Of a stretch of 64,000 nucleotides of DNA, positions 53,403 to 62,603 are shown piece after piece (position 1 is the first letter of the stretch; every line of letters starts with the position of its first letter). This stretch comes from Gracilibacillus kekensis (GTDB lineage: Bacteria > Bacillota > Bacilli > Bacillales > Amphibacillaceae): NCBI RefSeq assembly GCF_900143085.1, contig NZ_FRCZ01000007.1:62001-126000 (forward strand), read 5' to 3'. Both the position numbers and the translations under genes were made by a program. Under the pieces are notes generated by a model. It had not been told where the DNA came from. It saw nothing but the letters and a program-made list of their open reading frames with translations, and ran no database searches.

Positions 53403-54485
53403 ATGAGCGATTTATTATTTGCCTTTTGGGTACCAAATGTAAGTGGAGGATTAGTTGTTTCGAAATTGCCACAAAGAACGGATTGGAGTTTTGACGCCAA
53501 TAAACGATATGCACAAATTGCAGAAGAAGTAGGGTTTGATTATGGGTTATTACAAACGCGTTTTTTTGCAAGTTATGGTGCAGACAAACAGCTAGAAGCC
53601 ATTATGCTAGCGACAGCTCTAGGTGCAGTAACTAAAAACCTAAAAGTCATTGCAGCGGTATTACCAGGTCTGTGGCACCCGGCTGTATATGCTAAAATGC
53701 TATCAACTTTAGACCATGTGACTAACGGTCGAGCTGCAGTAAACGTTGTAAGTGGTTGGTTAAAAGATGAATTTACTTCTTATGGTGAAGAGTGGATCGA
53801 TCACGACAAGCGTTATAAGCGTTCAGAAGAATTTATTCGTGTATTACGTGCGATGTTTACGGAAGACGAAGCCAACTTTGAAGGGGATTATTATTCGATC
53901 GATCATGCGCCAATGAAACCTAAACCAGAAAAGAATATACCTATCTTTCAGGGGGGGAATTCCCAGGCAGCCAAAGAAATGGCATCAAGAGTTTCAGATT
54001 TTTATTTTATGAATGGTAATACATTAGATGGATTTGAAAAACAAATTAATACGGTTAAAGAATTAGCTAAGAAAGAAGGCAGAGAAGTAAAATTCGCGGT
54101 AAATGGGTTCGCAATTGTACGCGATACAGAGGAAGAAGCAGTTCAATTATTGCGAGACATTGTCTCTAATGCTGATGATGATGCAGTTAAGGGATTCCAA
54201 AAGGCCGTAAAAGAAGCAGGTCAATCCACAAAAGAAAAAGAAGGTATGTGGGCCAATTCTTCAAAAGAAGATCTTGTACAATATAATGATGGTTTTAAAA
54301 CAGGTTTAATAGGAACAGCTGAACAAGTCGCCGATCGCATCATTGAATTGAAAAAAATTGGTGTGGATTTAGTGTTAACTGGCCACTTCCATTATGAAGA
54401 GGATTTACGTCGGTTTGGCGAAGAAGTTATTCCATTAGTAAAAAAGAAAGAGAAGGAATTAAAAGAAGCTGGTGTCCTATCATGA
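53403..54485 (+). CDS. sfnG: FMNH2-dependent dimethyl sulfone monooxygenase
   Basis: 360 residues of the bacterial-luciferase-like (LLM) flavin monooxygenase fold. The start FWVPNVSGGLVVSK, the internal VNVVSGW and the late DLVQYNDGFKTGLIGT match SfnG of Pseudomonas closely as I recall it, better than SsuD. SfnG converts dimethyl sulfone to methanesulfinate using reduced flavin. GAGGAG precedes the ATG. Under an S-box, so expressed when S-adenosylmethionine is scarce. The next gene encodes the flavin reductase and overlaps by four bases. Confidence 0.82.
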   Translation: MSDLLFAFWVPNVSGGLVVSKLPQRTDWSFDANKRYAQIAEEVGFDYGLLQTRFFASYGADKQLEAIMLATALGAVTKNLKVIAAVLPGLWHPAVYAKMLSTLDHVTNGRAAVNVVSGWLKDEFTSYGEEWIDHDKRYKRSEEFIRVLRAMFTEDEANFEGDYYSIDHAPMKPKPEKNIPIFQGGNSQAAKEMASRVSDFYFMNGNTLDGFEKQINTVKELAKKEGREVKFAVNGFAIVRDTEEEAVQLLRDIVSNADDDAVKGFQKAVKEAGQSTKEKEGMWANSSKEDLVQYNDGFKTGLIGTAEQVADRIIELKKIGVDLVLTGHFHYEEDLRRFGEEVIPLVKKKEKELKEAGVLS

Positions 54486-55072
54486 AGATAGCGGCAATTG
54501 CAGGAAGTTTAACTCCTTTGTCAAAAACATTGTTAACGGTAAAAGAAACTGTTCGTCATATTAAGCAATCACATTCAGAGGTAGATGTGAACCTAATAGA
54601 TTTAAAAAACTATCACTTAGATTTTTGCGATGGTCGTGATCCATCTGAATATCAAGGAGATTCCAAACGGTTAATAGAAGAGGTAGTTCAAGCAGATGCA
54701 TTGATTGTGGGAACACCAATTTACCGAGGATCGATACCAGGTGCGTTAAAAAATGTATTTGATTTAATACCAAATACCGCGCTGAGAGGAAAGGTACTAG
54801 CATTTATTGCTACAGGTGGTACGTACCATCATTATTTAGCGATTGAGCATCAATTAAAGCCGTTAGCTGGTTATTTTAAAGCATATACATTACCTGGAAA
54901 TGTATACGCCCATAATGACCATTTTGTAAACAAACAGTTAGCAGATGAAACGATAAAAGAAAGACTCCACCAATTAGGAGATTCAGTAGTAACAGTTAGC
55001 AGGAAACTTAATGGAAATGTTATAGGGGCAGAACAACCAGTGATTCCAAGACAGTCATTATCTCAAACATAA
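54482..55072 (+). CDS. NAD(P)H-dependent FMN reductase, SsuE/MsuE type
   Basis: 196 residues with a flavodoxin-like fold: AAIAGSLTPLSKT near the start and GTPIYRGSIPGALKN for flavin binding, YHHYLAIEHQLKPL typical of SsuE/MsuE. It supplies FMNH2 to the upstream monooxygenase. ATGA overlap with sfnG gives translational coupling. Controlled by the same S-box. No sulfonate ABC importer is adjacent, consistent with a membrane-permeant substrate. Confidence 0.88.
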   Translation: MKIAAIAGSLTPLSKTLLTVKETVRHIKQSHSEVDVNLIDLKNYHLDFCDGRDPSEYQGDSKRLIEEVVQADALIVGTPIYRGSIPGALKNVFDLIPNTALRGKVLAFIATGGTYHHYLAIEHQLKPLAGYFKAYTLPGNVYAHNDHFVNKQLADETIKERLHQLGDSVVTVSRKLNGNVIGAEQPVIPRQSLSQT

Positions 55073-55173
55073 GTAAAAATTGTGTAAAACAATAAAAATG
55101 CTCTCACATGTATGGACAAATTTGTAAAACATGATAAACTTTTAATAAGATGATGTGAGGGAGTGCGGTTAAG

Positions 55174-55788
55174 ATGAAATTATGGATGAAAAAAATAACC
55201 GTTTTATTAGTAACTATCTTAACATTGGGTCTATATGTACCACCAATATATCTTGATGCGGAAGCCGATTCGGACGTCAACAAGGGCGAAATAGAACCTA
55301 GTGAAGATCGATCACTACAAACCGAACAAAGTGATGAAGATGCTAGTTTAACGAGAGACGACGTTATTGCTCCAGAAGATTCAAATCAACTCTATTTAGA
55401 AGAGTTAAGAAAGCAAGCTGAGGAGCAAGTTCTTGTAAAACTAGGTGAAAAAATTTCAACGAAAATTGACACCGATTTAGATACATCTGTGCTACCAAAT
55501 TTGCAATCAGTACTTGATGAATTATTTCGTGCAATCGGCGAAGAAGATAGTCAGTTTTTGATGATTGCAGAGGATCCGTCATCAGGGTACGGTGAACGAA
55601 TTTTTAATTTGTACAATGCGAAAGAGAAAAAAGATGTTGCGAGGTTTCATGTGAATAGAGTTCAGAAACCACAAGACGGTTTTTATTTTCAATTCCATTA
55701 TCATCTAGAGCACGATCGATTTGAAGCGCATTTCCCGTTAGCTGAAATATATTGGGGAAAAAACACACCCCCTAAATGGATGTCGTAA
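55174..55788 (+). CDS. ypjP: YpjP-like secreted protein
   Basis: 204 residues. N-terminal hydrophobic signal or anchor (MKKITVLLVTILTLGLYVP), then an acidic stretch and an alpha/beta part ending in FHVNRVQKPQDGFYF, FHYHLEHD and NTPPKWMS; the last pattern matches YpjP of B. subtilis as I remember it. Function unknown. GAGGGAG precedes the start. Ends in a strong terminator. Confidence 0.75.
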   Translation: MKLWMKKITVLLVTILTLGLYVPPIYLDAEADSDVNKGEIEPSEDRSLQTEQSDEDASLTRDDVIAPEDSNQLYLEELRKQAEEQVLVKLGEKISTKIDTDLDTSVLPNLQSVLDELFRAIGEEDSQFLMIAEDPSSGYGERIFNLYNAKEKKDVARFHVNRVQKPQDGFYFQFHYHLEHDRFEAHFPLAEIYWGKNTPPKWMS

Positions 55789-55790
55789 AG

Positions 55791-55821
55791 AAAGGATGCC
55801 TTGAAGGAAGGCATCCTTTTT
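55791..55821 (+). terminator. Terminator of ypjP
   Basis: AAAGGATGCC / GGCATCCTTT followed by TT; begins four bases after the stop. Confidence 0.88.
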
Positions 55822-56024
55822 GAACATATAATCTAGATTTTTGAATAATGTTTGAATTTTAAAACAATTTTCTTTATTTTAATTGATGAACTAGGTAGAA
55901 TTGTATTTATTACGGTGTAAACGATCAAAAGATTTGCCTTTAATTAGAATCTAAGTTAGGAAAGTCTCACTGTATTGTGTCGATTTTAAATAAAAGGTTA
56001 TTCTACAAAAAAGGAGAACATAAA

Positions 56025-56930
56025 ATGCCTATTAAAGTACCGGATTTATTACCAGCGAAGAGCAAATTGCAGGAAGAGAATATTTTCGTTATGGATGAAA
56101 GCAGGGCATTTACTCAGGATATAAGGCCTTTAAAAATATTAATTTTAAATTTAATGCCATTAAAGCAACAAACAGAAACCCATTTATTACGTTTGTTAGG
56201 AAATAGTCCATTGCAAATAGATGTAGGACTTTTGCACACTAACACACATACTTCTAAAAACACTTCACCTGAGCATTTAAAACAGTTTTATAAATCGATT
56301 GATGATGTGAAAGCGAACAAATACGATGGACTTATTATTACGGGAGCACCCATTGAAAAATTACAATATGAAGATGTAACTTATTGGGAAGAGTTGTCTC
56401 AAATCATGGAATGGAGTAAAACAAATGTTACTTCAACTCTCCATATTTGTTGGGGTGCTATGGCTGGTCTTTATTATCATTTTGGGATTGATAAATATAT
56501 TATGGACGAAAAATTATCTGGTATTTATACACATACATTAAATGACCCAAGAGAGAAAATATTGAGTGGCTTTGATGAAGAGTATTTAGTCCCGCACTCA
56601 CGTAATGCAGATATTCGAAAAAGTGATATTGAGAAAATACCTCAGTTGAAAATTTTAAGTGAATCAGAAAAAGCAGGAGTATACATGGTTGCGTCTACTG
56701 ACGGCAAGCAAATTTTCGTTACAGGTCATCCGGAATATGATGCTTTTACGATACAAAAGGAATACGATCGTGATAGTGCCGCAGGGTTAAATCCTATATT
56801 ACCTGAAAATTATTATCCAAATGATGACCCAACTCAAACTCCAAAATTAAAGTGGCGGACACATTCGAATATGCTAATATCCAATTGGCTCAACTATTAT
56901 GTATATCAGGAAACACCTTATCAATTATAA
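56025..56930 (+). CDS. metAA: Homoserine O-acetyltransferase (MetA family)
   Basis: 301 residues. Catalytic Cys142 (HICWGAMAG), with GHPEYD carrying the histidine and later glutamate. Residue 111 is Glu (GAPIEKL), the residue associated with acetyl-CoA use in Bacillus MetA, rather than Gly as in succinyl-using enzymes. First committed step of methionine synthesis. ATG 56025 has AAGGAG in front; an in-frame ATG-like start at 55977 does not. No S-box is seen upstream. Confidence 0.9.
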   Translation: MPIKVPDLLPAKSKLQEENIFVMDESRAFTQDIRPLKILILNLMPLKQQTETHLLRLLGNSPLQIDVGLLHTNTHTSKNTSPEHLKQFYKSIDDVKANKYDGLIITGAPIEKLQYEDVTYWEELSQIMEWSKTNVTSTLHICWGAMAGLYYHFGIDKYIMDEKLSGIYTHTLNDPREKILSGFDEEYLVPHSRNADIRKSDIEKIPQLKILSESEKAGVYMVASTDGKQIFVTGHPEYDAFTIQKEYDRDSAAGLNPILPENYYPNDDPTQTPKLKWRTHSNMLISNWLNYYVYQETPYQL

Positions 56931-56962
56931 AAGAAGTAGAGAAATCCTCCTCTACTTCTTTT
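56929..56962 (+). terminator. Terminator of metA
   Basis: AAAAGAAGTAGAG / CTCTACTTCTTTT, overlapping the stop codon. It also suits the convergent gene at 56995 since T-rich on both sides. Confidence 0.85.
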
Positions 56963-56994
56963 GTGTATAAAATATAAGGTGTACTCGATTACTT

Positions 56995-57363
56995 TTAATG
57001 GAGCTTTTCTTGGTAGTATGCATATGTATCCATAGCCAGGGTGACTGCTTGAGCGAAAGCAGCTCCACCGCCTAATGCAGCACTAATTGCCAATGTCTCC
57101 ATGATTTCGGTTTCACTTGCATCGTGCTCAACTGCACCTTTTGTATGGTAGATGATGCAATATTCATCTTGTGCATAGATACTTATTGCTAGAGCCATTA
57201 ATTGCTTGTTTTTTTTATCGATAGTACCTGCTTTAAATGCTTCTTCAGTAAAATGAAAATAACCTTCTGTCATTTCAGGTAAGTGTTGTTTCATTCTCGT
57301 TGTGCCACGTTTGTAATCTTCTAACGCTTGGTCAAAATAATGAATATTTTCTTGTTTTTCCAT
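56995..57363 (-). CDS. Carboxymuconolactone decarboxylase-like (AhpD-fold) protein
   Basis: 122 residues, all-helical AhpD/CMD fold. The segment DEYCIIYHTKGA has the second cysteine and histidine of the AhpD CxxCxxxH motif, but the first cysteine is Asp, so peroxidase-linked disulfide chemistry is not expected. Glycine-alanine rich helix GGGAAFAQAV is typical. ATG 57363 follows AAAGGTGG; the GTG at 57375 overlaps that site. Confidence 0.8.
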   Translation of the reverse strand: MEKQENIHYFDQALEDYKRGTTRMKQHLPEMTEGYFHFTEEAFKAGTIDKKNKQLMALAISIYAQDEYCIIYHTKGAVEHDASETEIMETLAISAALGGGAAFAQAVTLAMDTYAYYQEKLH

Positions 57364-57474
57364 TCTTGATCCCACCTTTCACTTTAATGTGTGTAAAGTC
57401 ATAATAATTTATACAGCAAATAGTATAGACAGAAGGAAAAAGAATCGATAAAATTTAGCTAGGGGGTAATAAAG

Positions 57475-57690
57475 ATGAGTGAAGAATTGAATAACAAAGT
57501 ACAATTAAAAGTAAGAGATAATGGATCGATTTTAGTTACTGGAGATGTTGAACTGGTTGATGCAGAGGGAAACCCATTTGAAACAAAGCCAAAATTCTCT
57601 TTATGCAGATGTGGCGCATCAAAAAACAAACCTTTTTGTGATGGATCCCATAAAGAAATTGGTTTTCAAGATCAAATTAGAGCGAAATAA
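57475..57690 (+). CDS. CDGSH iron-sulfur domain protein
   Basis: 71 residues. The 2Fe-2S ligands are in CRCGASKNKPFCDGSH (three Cys and one His), the mitoNEET-type fold. Small acidic soluble protein; role in electron transfer or iron-sulfur trafficking is inferred from the family. AGGGGG precedes the ATG. Confidence 0.9.
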   Translation: MSEELNNKVQLKVRDNGSILVTGDVELVDAEGNPFETKPKFSLCRCGASKNKPFCDGSHKEIGFQDQIRAK

Positions 57691-57807
57691 TCTTAGCAAT
57701 AGCAAGATTGAATTCTAATGCTTTTCACCTATCTTTTCTCGAGCGTGTTTTATACTTTTCTCCTTTGGGTATTTAATTAGTAAGTTACCACAGAAAGGAG
57801 AATTGTA

Positions 57808-57963
57808 ATGGATCAAAATAAAGATGTCGAAATTGAAAAAAAAGAAAAGAAAACAGACTCTAGTAAAGTTGGCGTTGCGGCAATTAAGTATATTACTTAT
57901 TTGATCATATTTTTCGGAATTTTATGGTTCTTAATAACTTATGTGTTTGGGCAATTATTATAA
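57808..57963 (+). CDS. Small single-pass membrane protein
   Basis: 51 residues: a charged N-terminal half (MDQNKDVEIEKKEKKTDSSK) and one hydrophobic helix (residues 29-47). AGAAAGGAG precedes the ATG and a terminator follows at once, which supports a real gene. I do not recognise the family. Confidence 0.6.
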   Translation: MDQNKDVEIEKKEKKTDSSKVGVAAIKYITYLIIFFGILWFLITYVFGQLL

Positions 57964-57972
57964 TAATTTTGG

Positions 57973-58004
57973 AAGCCACTACAATTTTAGGTAGTGGCTT
58001 TTTT
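57973..58004 (+). terminator. Terminator of the 51-residue membrane protein gene
   Basis: AAGCCACTAC / GTAGTGGCTT followed by TTTT. Confidence 0.88.
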
Positions 58005-58018
58005 ATTGTAAGCAAAGA

Positions 58019-58262
58019 GAGAGTATATAATCTGCGGTATCAAGGCATTTGTTATTAAAGTAATTATTTTGAAATGTTGTGTATATGAATCCACCGCTTC
58101 GGCTGTCCACTTCCCTTTTACCACGGGCACAAATGCAACATCTACTCAAGCAAGCTTTCGTAGTGTTTCCTATGCAGTGGCGTTTTCCATTGGAAAGCGA
58201 AGTGGGCAAGCCGGAGCGGTTGTTATACATATTTTCCATTTCAAAATTACCACTACATAAAC
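58019..58262. repeat. Long palindromic repeat element, copy E (short form)
   Basis: Left arm CCGCTTCGGCTGTCCACTTCCC (first 20 bases: CCGCTTCGGCTGTCCACTTC, 58094) faces right arm GAAAGCGAAGTGGGCAAGCC (58195-58214), then GGAGCGG. Only ~70 bases separate the arms, so the inner region of the larger copies is missing. Outer flanks AATTATTTTGAAAT and ATTTCAAAATTAC are also inverse. It fills the gap before the ManR-type gene. Confidence 0.8.
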
Positions 58263-58361
58263 CGGATGGTCTTTCCCGGTTTTTTTAATACGTAAAATCA
58301 TTAAATTGCGGTAGATATAGATGTGTAGTAAAGTTAAATGGAGTCTAGGGGTGGTGATTTT

Positions 58362-60296
58362 ATGAGGGAGAGACAAAAACAAATTTTAAGAGATTTATTA
58401 CTAATGGAGAAAAAAGTACTATTAGTTCAACAATTAGCATTGGAATTAAACTGTTCTGAAAAAACAATTAGAAATGATTTGCAAGTAATCGAATCCTTTA
58501 TAACAGAATGTAGTAATGGTCGCCTTGTCCGAAAACCTGGTGTAGGTATATCGATTGAGATCGAAGAACATGAGAAACAAGAGTTGTTGTCATCTATCCA
58601 ATCTAATAGCACTTCAGAAAGAAATGTACTGAAAAAAGAAGAAGAAATGAAGATATTATTTGATCTTCTCACTCATGAAAGCACTTCATTACAACACCTA
58701 GCTGCTACATATTATGTTTCTCAAACAACGATGAAGAAAGTGATGGATCATATAGAAATATGGTTAACAAAGAAAAATGTGAAACTTATTAAAAAACAAA
58801 AAGTAGGTATTGTCGTCGAAGCGGAAGAAAAAGACATTCGATATGCATTACAACATATAGATGAATATAATGGAGAAGCACTGGAAATAGCCAATTCTTT
58901 TTTATACCACCAGTTTGCACAATATGAAGTGAAAATAATAGAGCAATTATTCTCAAAATTTATTCATAAATACGGTATGCCGTTAACCGATGAAAGTATC
59001 AAAAATTTAATTCTATATACCCTAGTAATGATAAAAAGAACTAAGACGAGGCACCTTATGGAATTAAGTGATCATCAGTTCAAATTAATCACAGATAAGA
59101 AAGAATACCAATGGATGTTAGAAGTTGTGAAAGAAATCGAGCAAAGTTTTCTCATGCAATTGCCGGAACATGAAATCGGATATTTAACCATGCAATTTAT
59201 TGGAGCGAAATTTCGAGGACAACAAGATGGCGATTACCCTTATGATATTGAGGTTGATCAGCAGGCTGAGCAGGTTATGGAAAAGTTAACCAAACGCATT
59301 AGCATATTAGCGTTAGTACCATTTTATAATGACGCTAAGCTGAAAGATGGCCTCAAGATTCATCTTTATTCCGTAATCAATCGGTTAAAATATACGTTAC
59401 CAGTTCAAAATCCATTGGTGATGGATATTAAACAAATGTATCCATTTATGTTTGACGCGTTGGTAAATGTATTACAAGACATGAAAGGTGAATTACCATA
59501 TGATATACCAGAAGATGAAGTAGCCTTTTTAACCTTGCAATACCAAGCTTCTATGGAACGCTTAAAAAGTAAGCAAGATAATTTGAAGAAAATAATAGTA
59601 GTTTGTCATATGGGAATTGGCGTTTCTGAAATAATGCGATCAAAAATTGCAACGACTTTTCAAGAGATTGAGATTGTAGCAACCTTACCCCAGAATAAAC
59701 TCGATGATTTTTTAATGGAACATTCTGTAGATTTGATCGTATCGACAGTACCTATAGATGAGTTAAATGTACCATATATTACGGTTACCCCTTTGTTTAA
59801 CGAAAAAGATAAAGCTAAATTGCGAAAGATGTTAACAATGGAAAGCAAAACAGAAGTTGAAAATGCTTCGGTATTGAAAAGTTATCTGGAGGAGAAATAT
59901 ACGTTTATTCACCTCCAATTAGACCATCGATTTGAAATAATCGAAAAATTATCAGAGCGATTAGAATATGAGGGACTAGTAGAAGCGGATTATGGTCACC
60001 AAGCTTTATTGCGTGAGCGAGCAGCAGCTACTGCAATCGGAGGGGGTATCGCTATCCCGCATGGTAATCCAAATCTTGTGAAAGAATCAAAAATAGTGAT
60101 TGCAACATTAAAGGAGCCGATAACATGGGGAACGGAATCGGTCTCAATTGTACTGTTCCTTGCATTAAAACAAGAATCCTCCGAAAAGCGGAGACGATTA
60201 TTTCATCAAATTTCAAGATTGGCAGGTAACCCAGCAAAGATAGCTAAACTAACAAAAGAAAGAGATATTCATTCCTTGTTATCATTGATGGATTAA
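58362..60296 (+). CDS. manR: PRD-containing transcriptional activator, ManR-like
   Basis: 644 residues in the order of B. subtilis ManR: N-terminal winged helix (LALELNCSEKTIRNDL), second HTH region (~100-165), PRD1 (~185-290, HEIGYLTMQF), PRD2 (~300-405, EDEVAFLTLQY), EIIB-like domain with Cys415 (VVCHMGIG) and EIIA-like domain with His567 (AIPHGN). Phosphorylation by PTS proteins would tune activity. In both PRDs the late conserved His is Gln (TMQF, TLQY). ATG 58362 follows GGGGTGGTG. The manP-like gene follows in the same direction. Confidence 0.85.
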   Translation: MRERQKQILRDLLLMEKKVLLVQQLALELNCSEKTIRNDLQVIESFITECSNGRLVRKPGVGISIEIEEHEKQELLSSIQSNSTSERNVLKKEEEMKILFDLLTHESTSLQHLAATYYVSQTTMKKVMDHIEIWLTKKNVKLIKKQKVGIVVEAEEKDIRYALQHIDEYNGEALEIANSFLYHQFAQYEVKIIEQLFSKFIHKYGMPLTDESIKNLILYTLVMIKRTKTRHLMELSDHQFKLITDKKEYQWMLEVVKEIEQSFLMQLPEHEIGYLTMQFIGAKFRGQQDGDYPYDIEVDQQAEQVMEKLTKRISILALVPFYNDAKLKDGLKIHLYSVINRLKYTLPVQNPLVMDIKQMYPFMFDALVNVLQDMKGELPYDIPEDEVAFLTLQYQASMERLKSKQDNLKKIIVVCHMGIGVSEIMRSKIATTFQEIEIVATLPQNKLDDFLMEHSVDLIVSTVPIDELNVPYITVTPLFNEKDKAKLRKMLTMESKTEVENASVLKSYLEEKYTFIHLQLDHRFEIIEKLSERLEYEGLVEADYGHQALLRERAAATAIGGGIAIPHGNPNLVKESKIVIATLKEPITWGTESVSIVLFLALKQESSEKRRRLFHQISRLAGNPAKIAKLTKERDIHSLLSLMD

Positions 60297-60331
60297 GTCT
60301 TTATGCAGATATATGCATGAAGACTTTTTAA
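60295..60331 (+). terminator. Terminator of the manR-like gene
   Basis: AAGTCTTTATGCA / TGCATGAAGACTT followed by TTT; begins at the stop codon. Confidence 0.85.
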
Positions 60332-60343
60332 ATAATTAAAGAA

Positions 60344-60565
60344 AGTGTATAAGCGGCGCCATGTCTAGCTCCGAGCACAGAAACTATGTGACTTCACGAA
60401 ATTGCCCTATGATAAAGAAGACTTGCCGAGTGGTGAAATCAGAGGCTTAGTCGCCCTTATGCCTTTAGGTGAAAGTCATCATCGGTTCGCTTTTCTCAGT
60501 GATTCCTTTATCTCAGTTGATTCTGAAGTCGCTGTTTCTAAGCGGACGTTCTGCGATTTTCTTAT
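60344..60565. repeat. CATGTCTAGCTCC repeat, long copy
   Basis: GAAAGTGTATAAGC, CATGTCTAGCTCC at the left and GTCGCTGTTTCTAAGCGGAC at the right match the short copy at 42.96 kb; the ~150 bases between are extra. It occupies the gap between manR and manP. Any open frame here is not credible as a gene. Confidence 0.7.
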
Positions 60566-60665
60566 AATTCCTTTTTACCAGAAGTTTTGGTAATAATCCG
60601 CGATTTTGAAACAAGAAAATCAGGGTATACTACCTTTAACAAACAAATTAGAGGGGTGAATGTAT

Positions 60666-62603
60666 ATGAAAGTATTAGCGATTACTTCGTGTCCGAATGG
60701 CATAGCGCATACGTATATGGCTGCGGAGAACTTAGAAAAAGCAGCGGAAGAAATGAATATTGATATAAAAGTAGAAACACAAGGATCAATCGGAGCTGAA
60801 AATGAATTAACATCAGCTGAAATTGAAGAGGCGGAAGCAATTATTATTGCAGCAGATAAAGCAGTTGAAAAAGATCGGTTCGTTGGTAAGAAATTAATTG
60901 CGGTAGGTGTTCAAGAAGGAATCCGTAATCCAAAGAACTTAATTGAAAAGGCATTAGGTGAGGACGCACCCGTTTTTAATGGAGGAGGAAGCAGTAACAA
61001 GGATAAGATGCCTACTTCTTCGGAATCAACAAAACAAAATCCAATTTATCGTCATTTAATGAATGGTGTTTCCTTTATGGTACCATTTATCGTTGTTGGT
61101 GGTTTGTTAATTGCGATTGCTTTAACGATTGGTGGTGTTCCGGGTGAAGGTGGAATCGCCATCCCTGAAGATTCATTCTGGAAGACGATCGAACAAATTG
61201 GTGCAGCAGCATTTAGCTTTATGGTACCAATATTAGCAGGCTACATCGCTTACAGTATTGCGGATCGTCCTGGTTTAGCGCCTGGTATGATCGGTGGTTA
61301 TATTGCAGCGAACGGTAGTTTTTATGGAAGTGAAGCAAGTGCAGGTTTTCTTGGTGGTATCATTGCTGGTTTCTTAGCAGGGTATGTAGCTCTATGGATC
61401 AAGAAAGTACAAGTTCCAAAGATGATGCAACCGATCATGCCGATTATTATTATTCCAGTGTTATCTTCCTTAGTAGTTGGCCTTTTATTTGTATTATTAA
61501 TTGGTGCACCAGTTGCACAAGTGTTTGAGTCACTTACTGGATGGTTACAAGGAATGCAAGGAACAAGTTCTATATTATTGGCACTTATACTTGGTGCAAT
61601 GATTTCCTTTGACATGGGTGGTCCTGTAAATAAAGTTGCCTTCTTATTCGGTGCTGCTATGATCGGGGAAGGTAATTATGAAATAATGGGTCCGATTGCA
61701 GTAGCGATTGCTGTTCCGCCAATTGGCTTAGGATTAGCAACCTTACTATTTAAAAATAAGTTTGAGAAAGCAGAACAAGAAACAGGTAAAGCATCGATAA
61801 CAATGGGCTTCTTTGGGATTACAGAAGGTGCGATCCCATTTGCCGCACAAGACCCTTTGCGTGTTATCCCAAGTATTATGGTTGGTTCGATGACAGGTTC
61901 CGTAATCGCGATGTTAAGTGGTGTAGGGGATCGAGTAGCGCATGGTGGACCAATCGTAGGAATATTAGGTGCAGTTGATAATGTCTTGATGTTTTTTGTA
62001 GCAATTATTATCGGTGCCGTTGTGACAGCCTTTATGATTAAGTTTTTGAAGAAGGATGTTGATCGTCCAATAAATGAAGAAACATCAGAGGCTTCAGATG
62101 AACAAACAACTGAGACTGAAACATCTGCACAAAAAGTAGAGAACATCACGAAATTAACAGATATTACGAATATAAATTTAATTGATATAAGCTTAAATGC
62201 GACTTCAAGAGATAGTGTTATTGATGAATTGATAACAAAATTAGACAGTGAGAATGCGTTGACATCATCAGATGATTTTAGAGAAGCAATATTAGCTCGT
62301 GAGGAAGAGAGCTCTACAGGTATTGGTATGAATGTAGCAATTCCTCATGGTAAATCAGATGCTGTCAAAGCTCCACGTGTTGTTTTCGGTATTAAAAAAG
62401 ATGGAGTGGACTGGCATAGTGCAGATGATTCCTTAGCAAAATTGATCTTTATGATTGCTGTACCGAAACATGCGGAAGGCGATGCCCACTTGAAGATACT
62501 TCAAATGCTTTCACGTAAGTTGATGGATGATGAATATAGAGATGAATTATTGCGTGCGCAAACTGATCAGGAAGCATATGAATTATTAGAAGAAATCAAA
62601 TAA
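60666..62603 (+). CDS. manP: PTS mannose/fructose-type transporter EIIBCA
   Basis: 645 residues in order EIIB (1-100, phospho-Cys9 in TSCPNGIAHT), EIIC (~120-455, with FGITEGAIPFAAQDPLR), and EIIA (~495-645, phospho-His561 in AIPHGKS). An acidic Glu/Thr/Ser-rich linker joins C and A. This B-C-A order is that of B. subtilis ManP (mannose); FruA has A first. ATG 60666 gives proper spacing to GAGGGGTGA. No manA follows. Substrate mannose is likely, fructose possible. Confidence 0.85.
   Translation: MKVLAITSCPNGIAHTYMAAENLEKAAEEMNIDIKVETQGSIGAENELTSAEIEEAEAIIIAADKAVEKDRFVGKKLIAVGVQEGIRNPKNLIEKALGEDAPVFNGGGSSNKDKMPTSSESTKQNPIYRHLMNGVSFMVPFIVVGGLLIAIALTIGGVPGEGGIAIPEDSFWKTIEQIGAAAFSFMVPILAGYIAYSIADRPGLAPGMIGGYIAANGSFYGSEASAGFLGGIIAGFLAGYVALWIKKVQVPKMMQPIMPIIIIPVLSSLVVGLLFVLLIGAPVAQVFESLTGWLQGMQGTSSILLALILGAMISFDMGGPVNKVAFLFGAAMIGEGNYEIMGPIAVAIAVPPIGLGLATLLFKNKFEKAEQETGKASITMGFFGITEGAIPFAAQDPLRVIPSIMVGSMTGSVIAMLSGVGDRVAHGGPIVGILGAVDNVLMFFVAIIIGAVVTAFMIKFLKKDVDRPINEETSEASDEQTTETETSAQKVENITKLTDITNINLIDISLNATSRDSVIDELITKLDSENALTSSDDFREAILAREEESSTGIGMNVAIPHGKSDAVKAPRVVFGIKKDGVDWHSADDSLAKLIFMIAVPKHAEGDAHLKILQMLSRKLMDDEYRDELLRAQTDQEAYELLEEIK

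Noticed and set aside
53403-54485. Alkanesulfonate monooxygenase SsuD
   Set aside because: The N-terminal and C-terminal signature segments fit SfnG better, and no sulfonate importer is present; SsuD remains a weaker alternative.
58069-58382. Several short overlapping frames before the manR-like gene
   Set aside because: All are within repeat copy E; none has start signals or protein-like composition.
60402-60593. 63-codon frame between manR and manP
   Set aside because: Part of the long CATGTCTAGCTCC repeat; no ribosome binding site.
61676-62149. 157-codon minus-strand frame opposite manP
   Set aside because: Shadow of the EIIC domain with no start signals.
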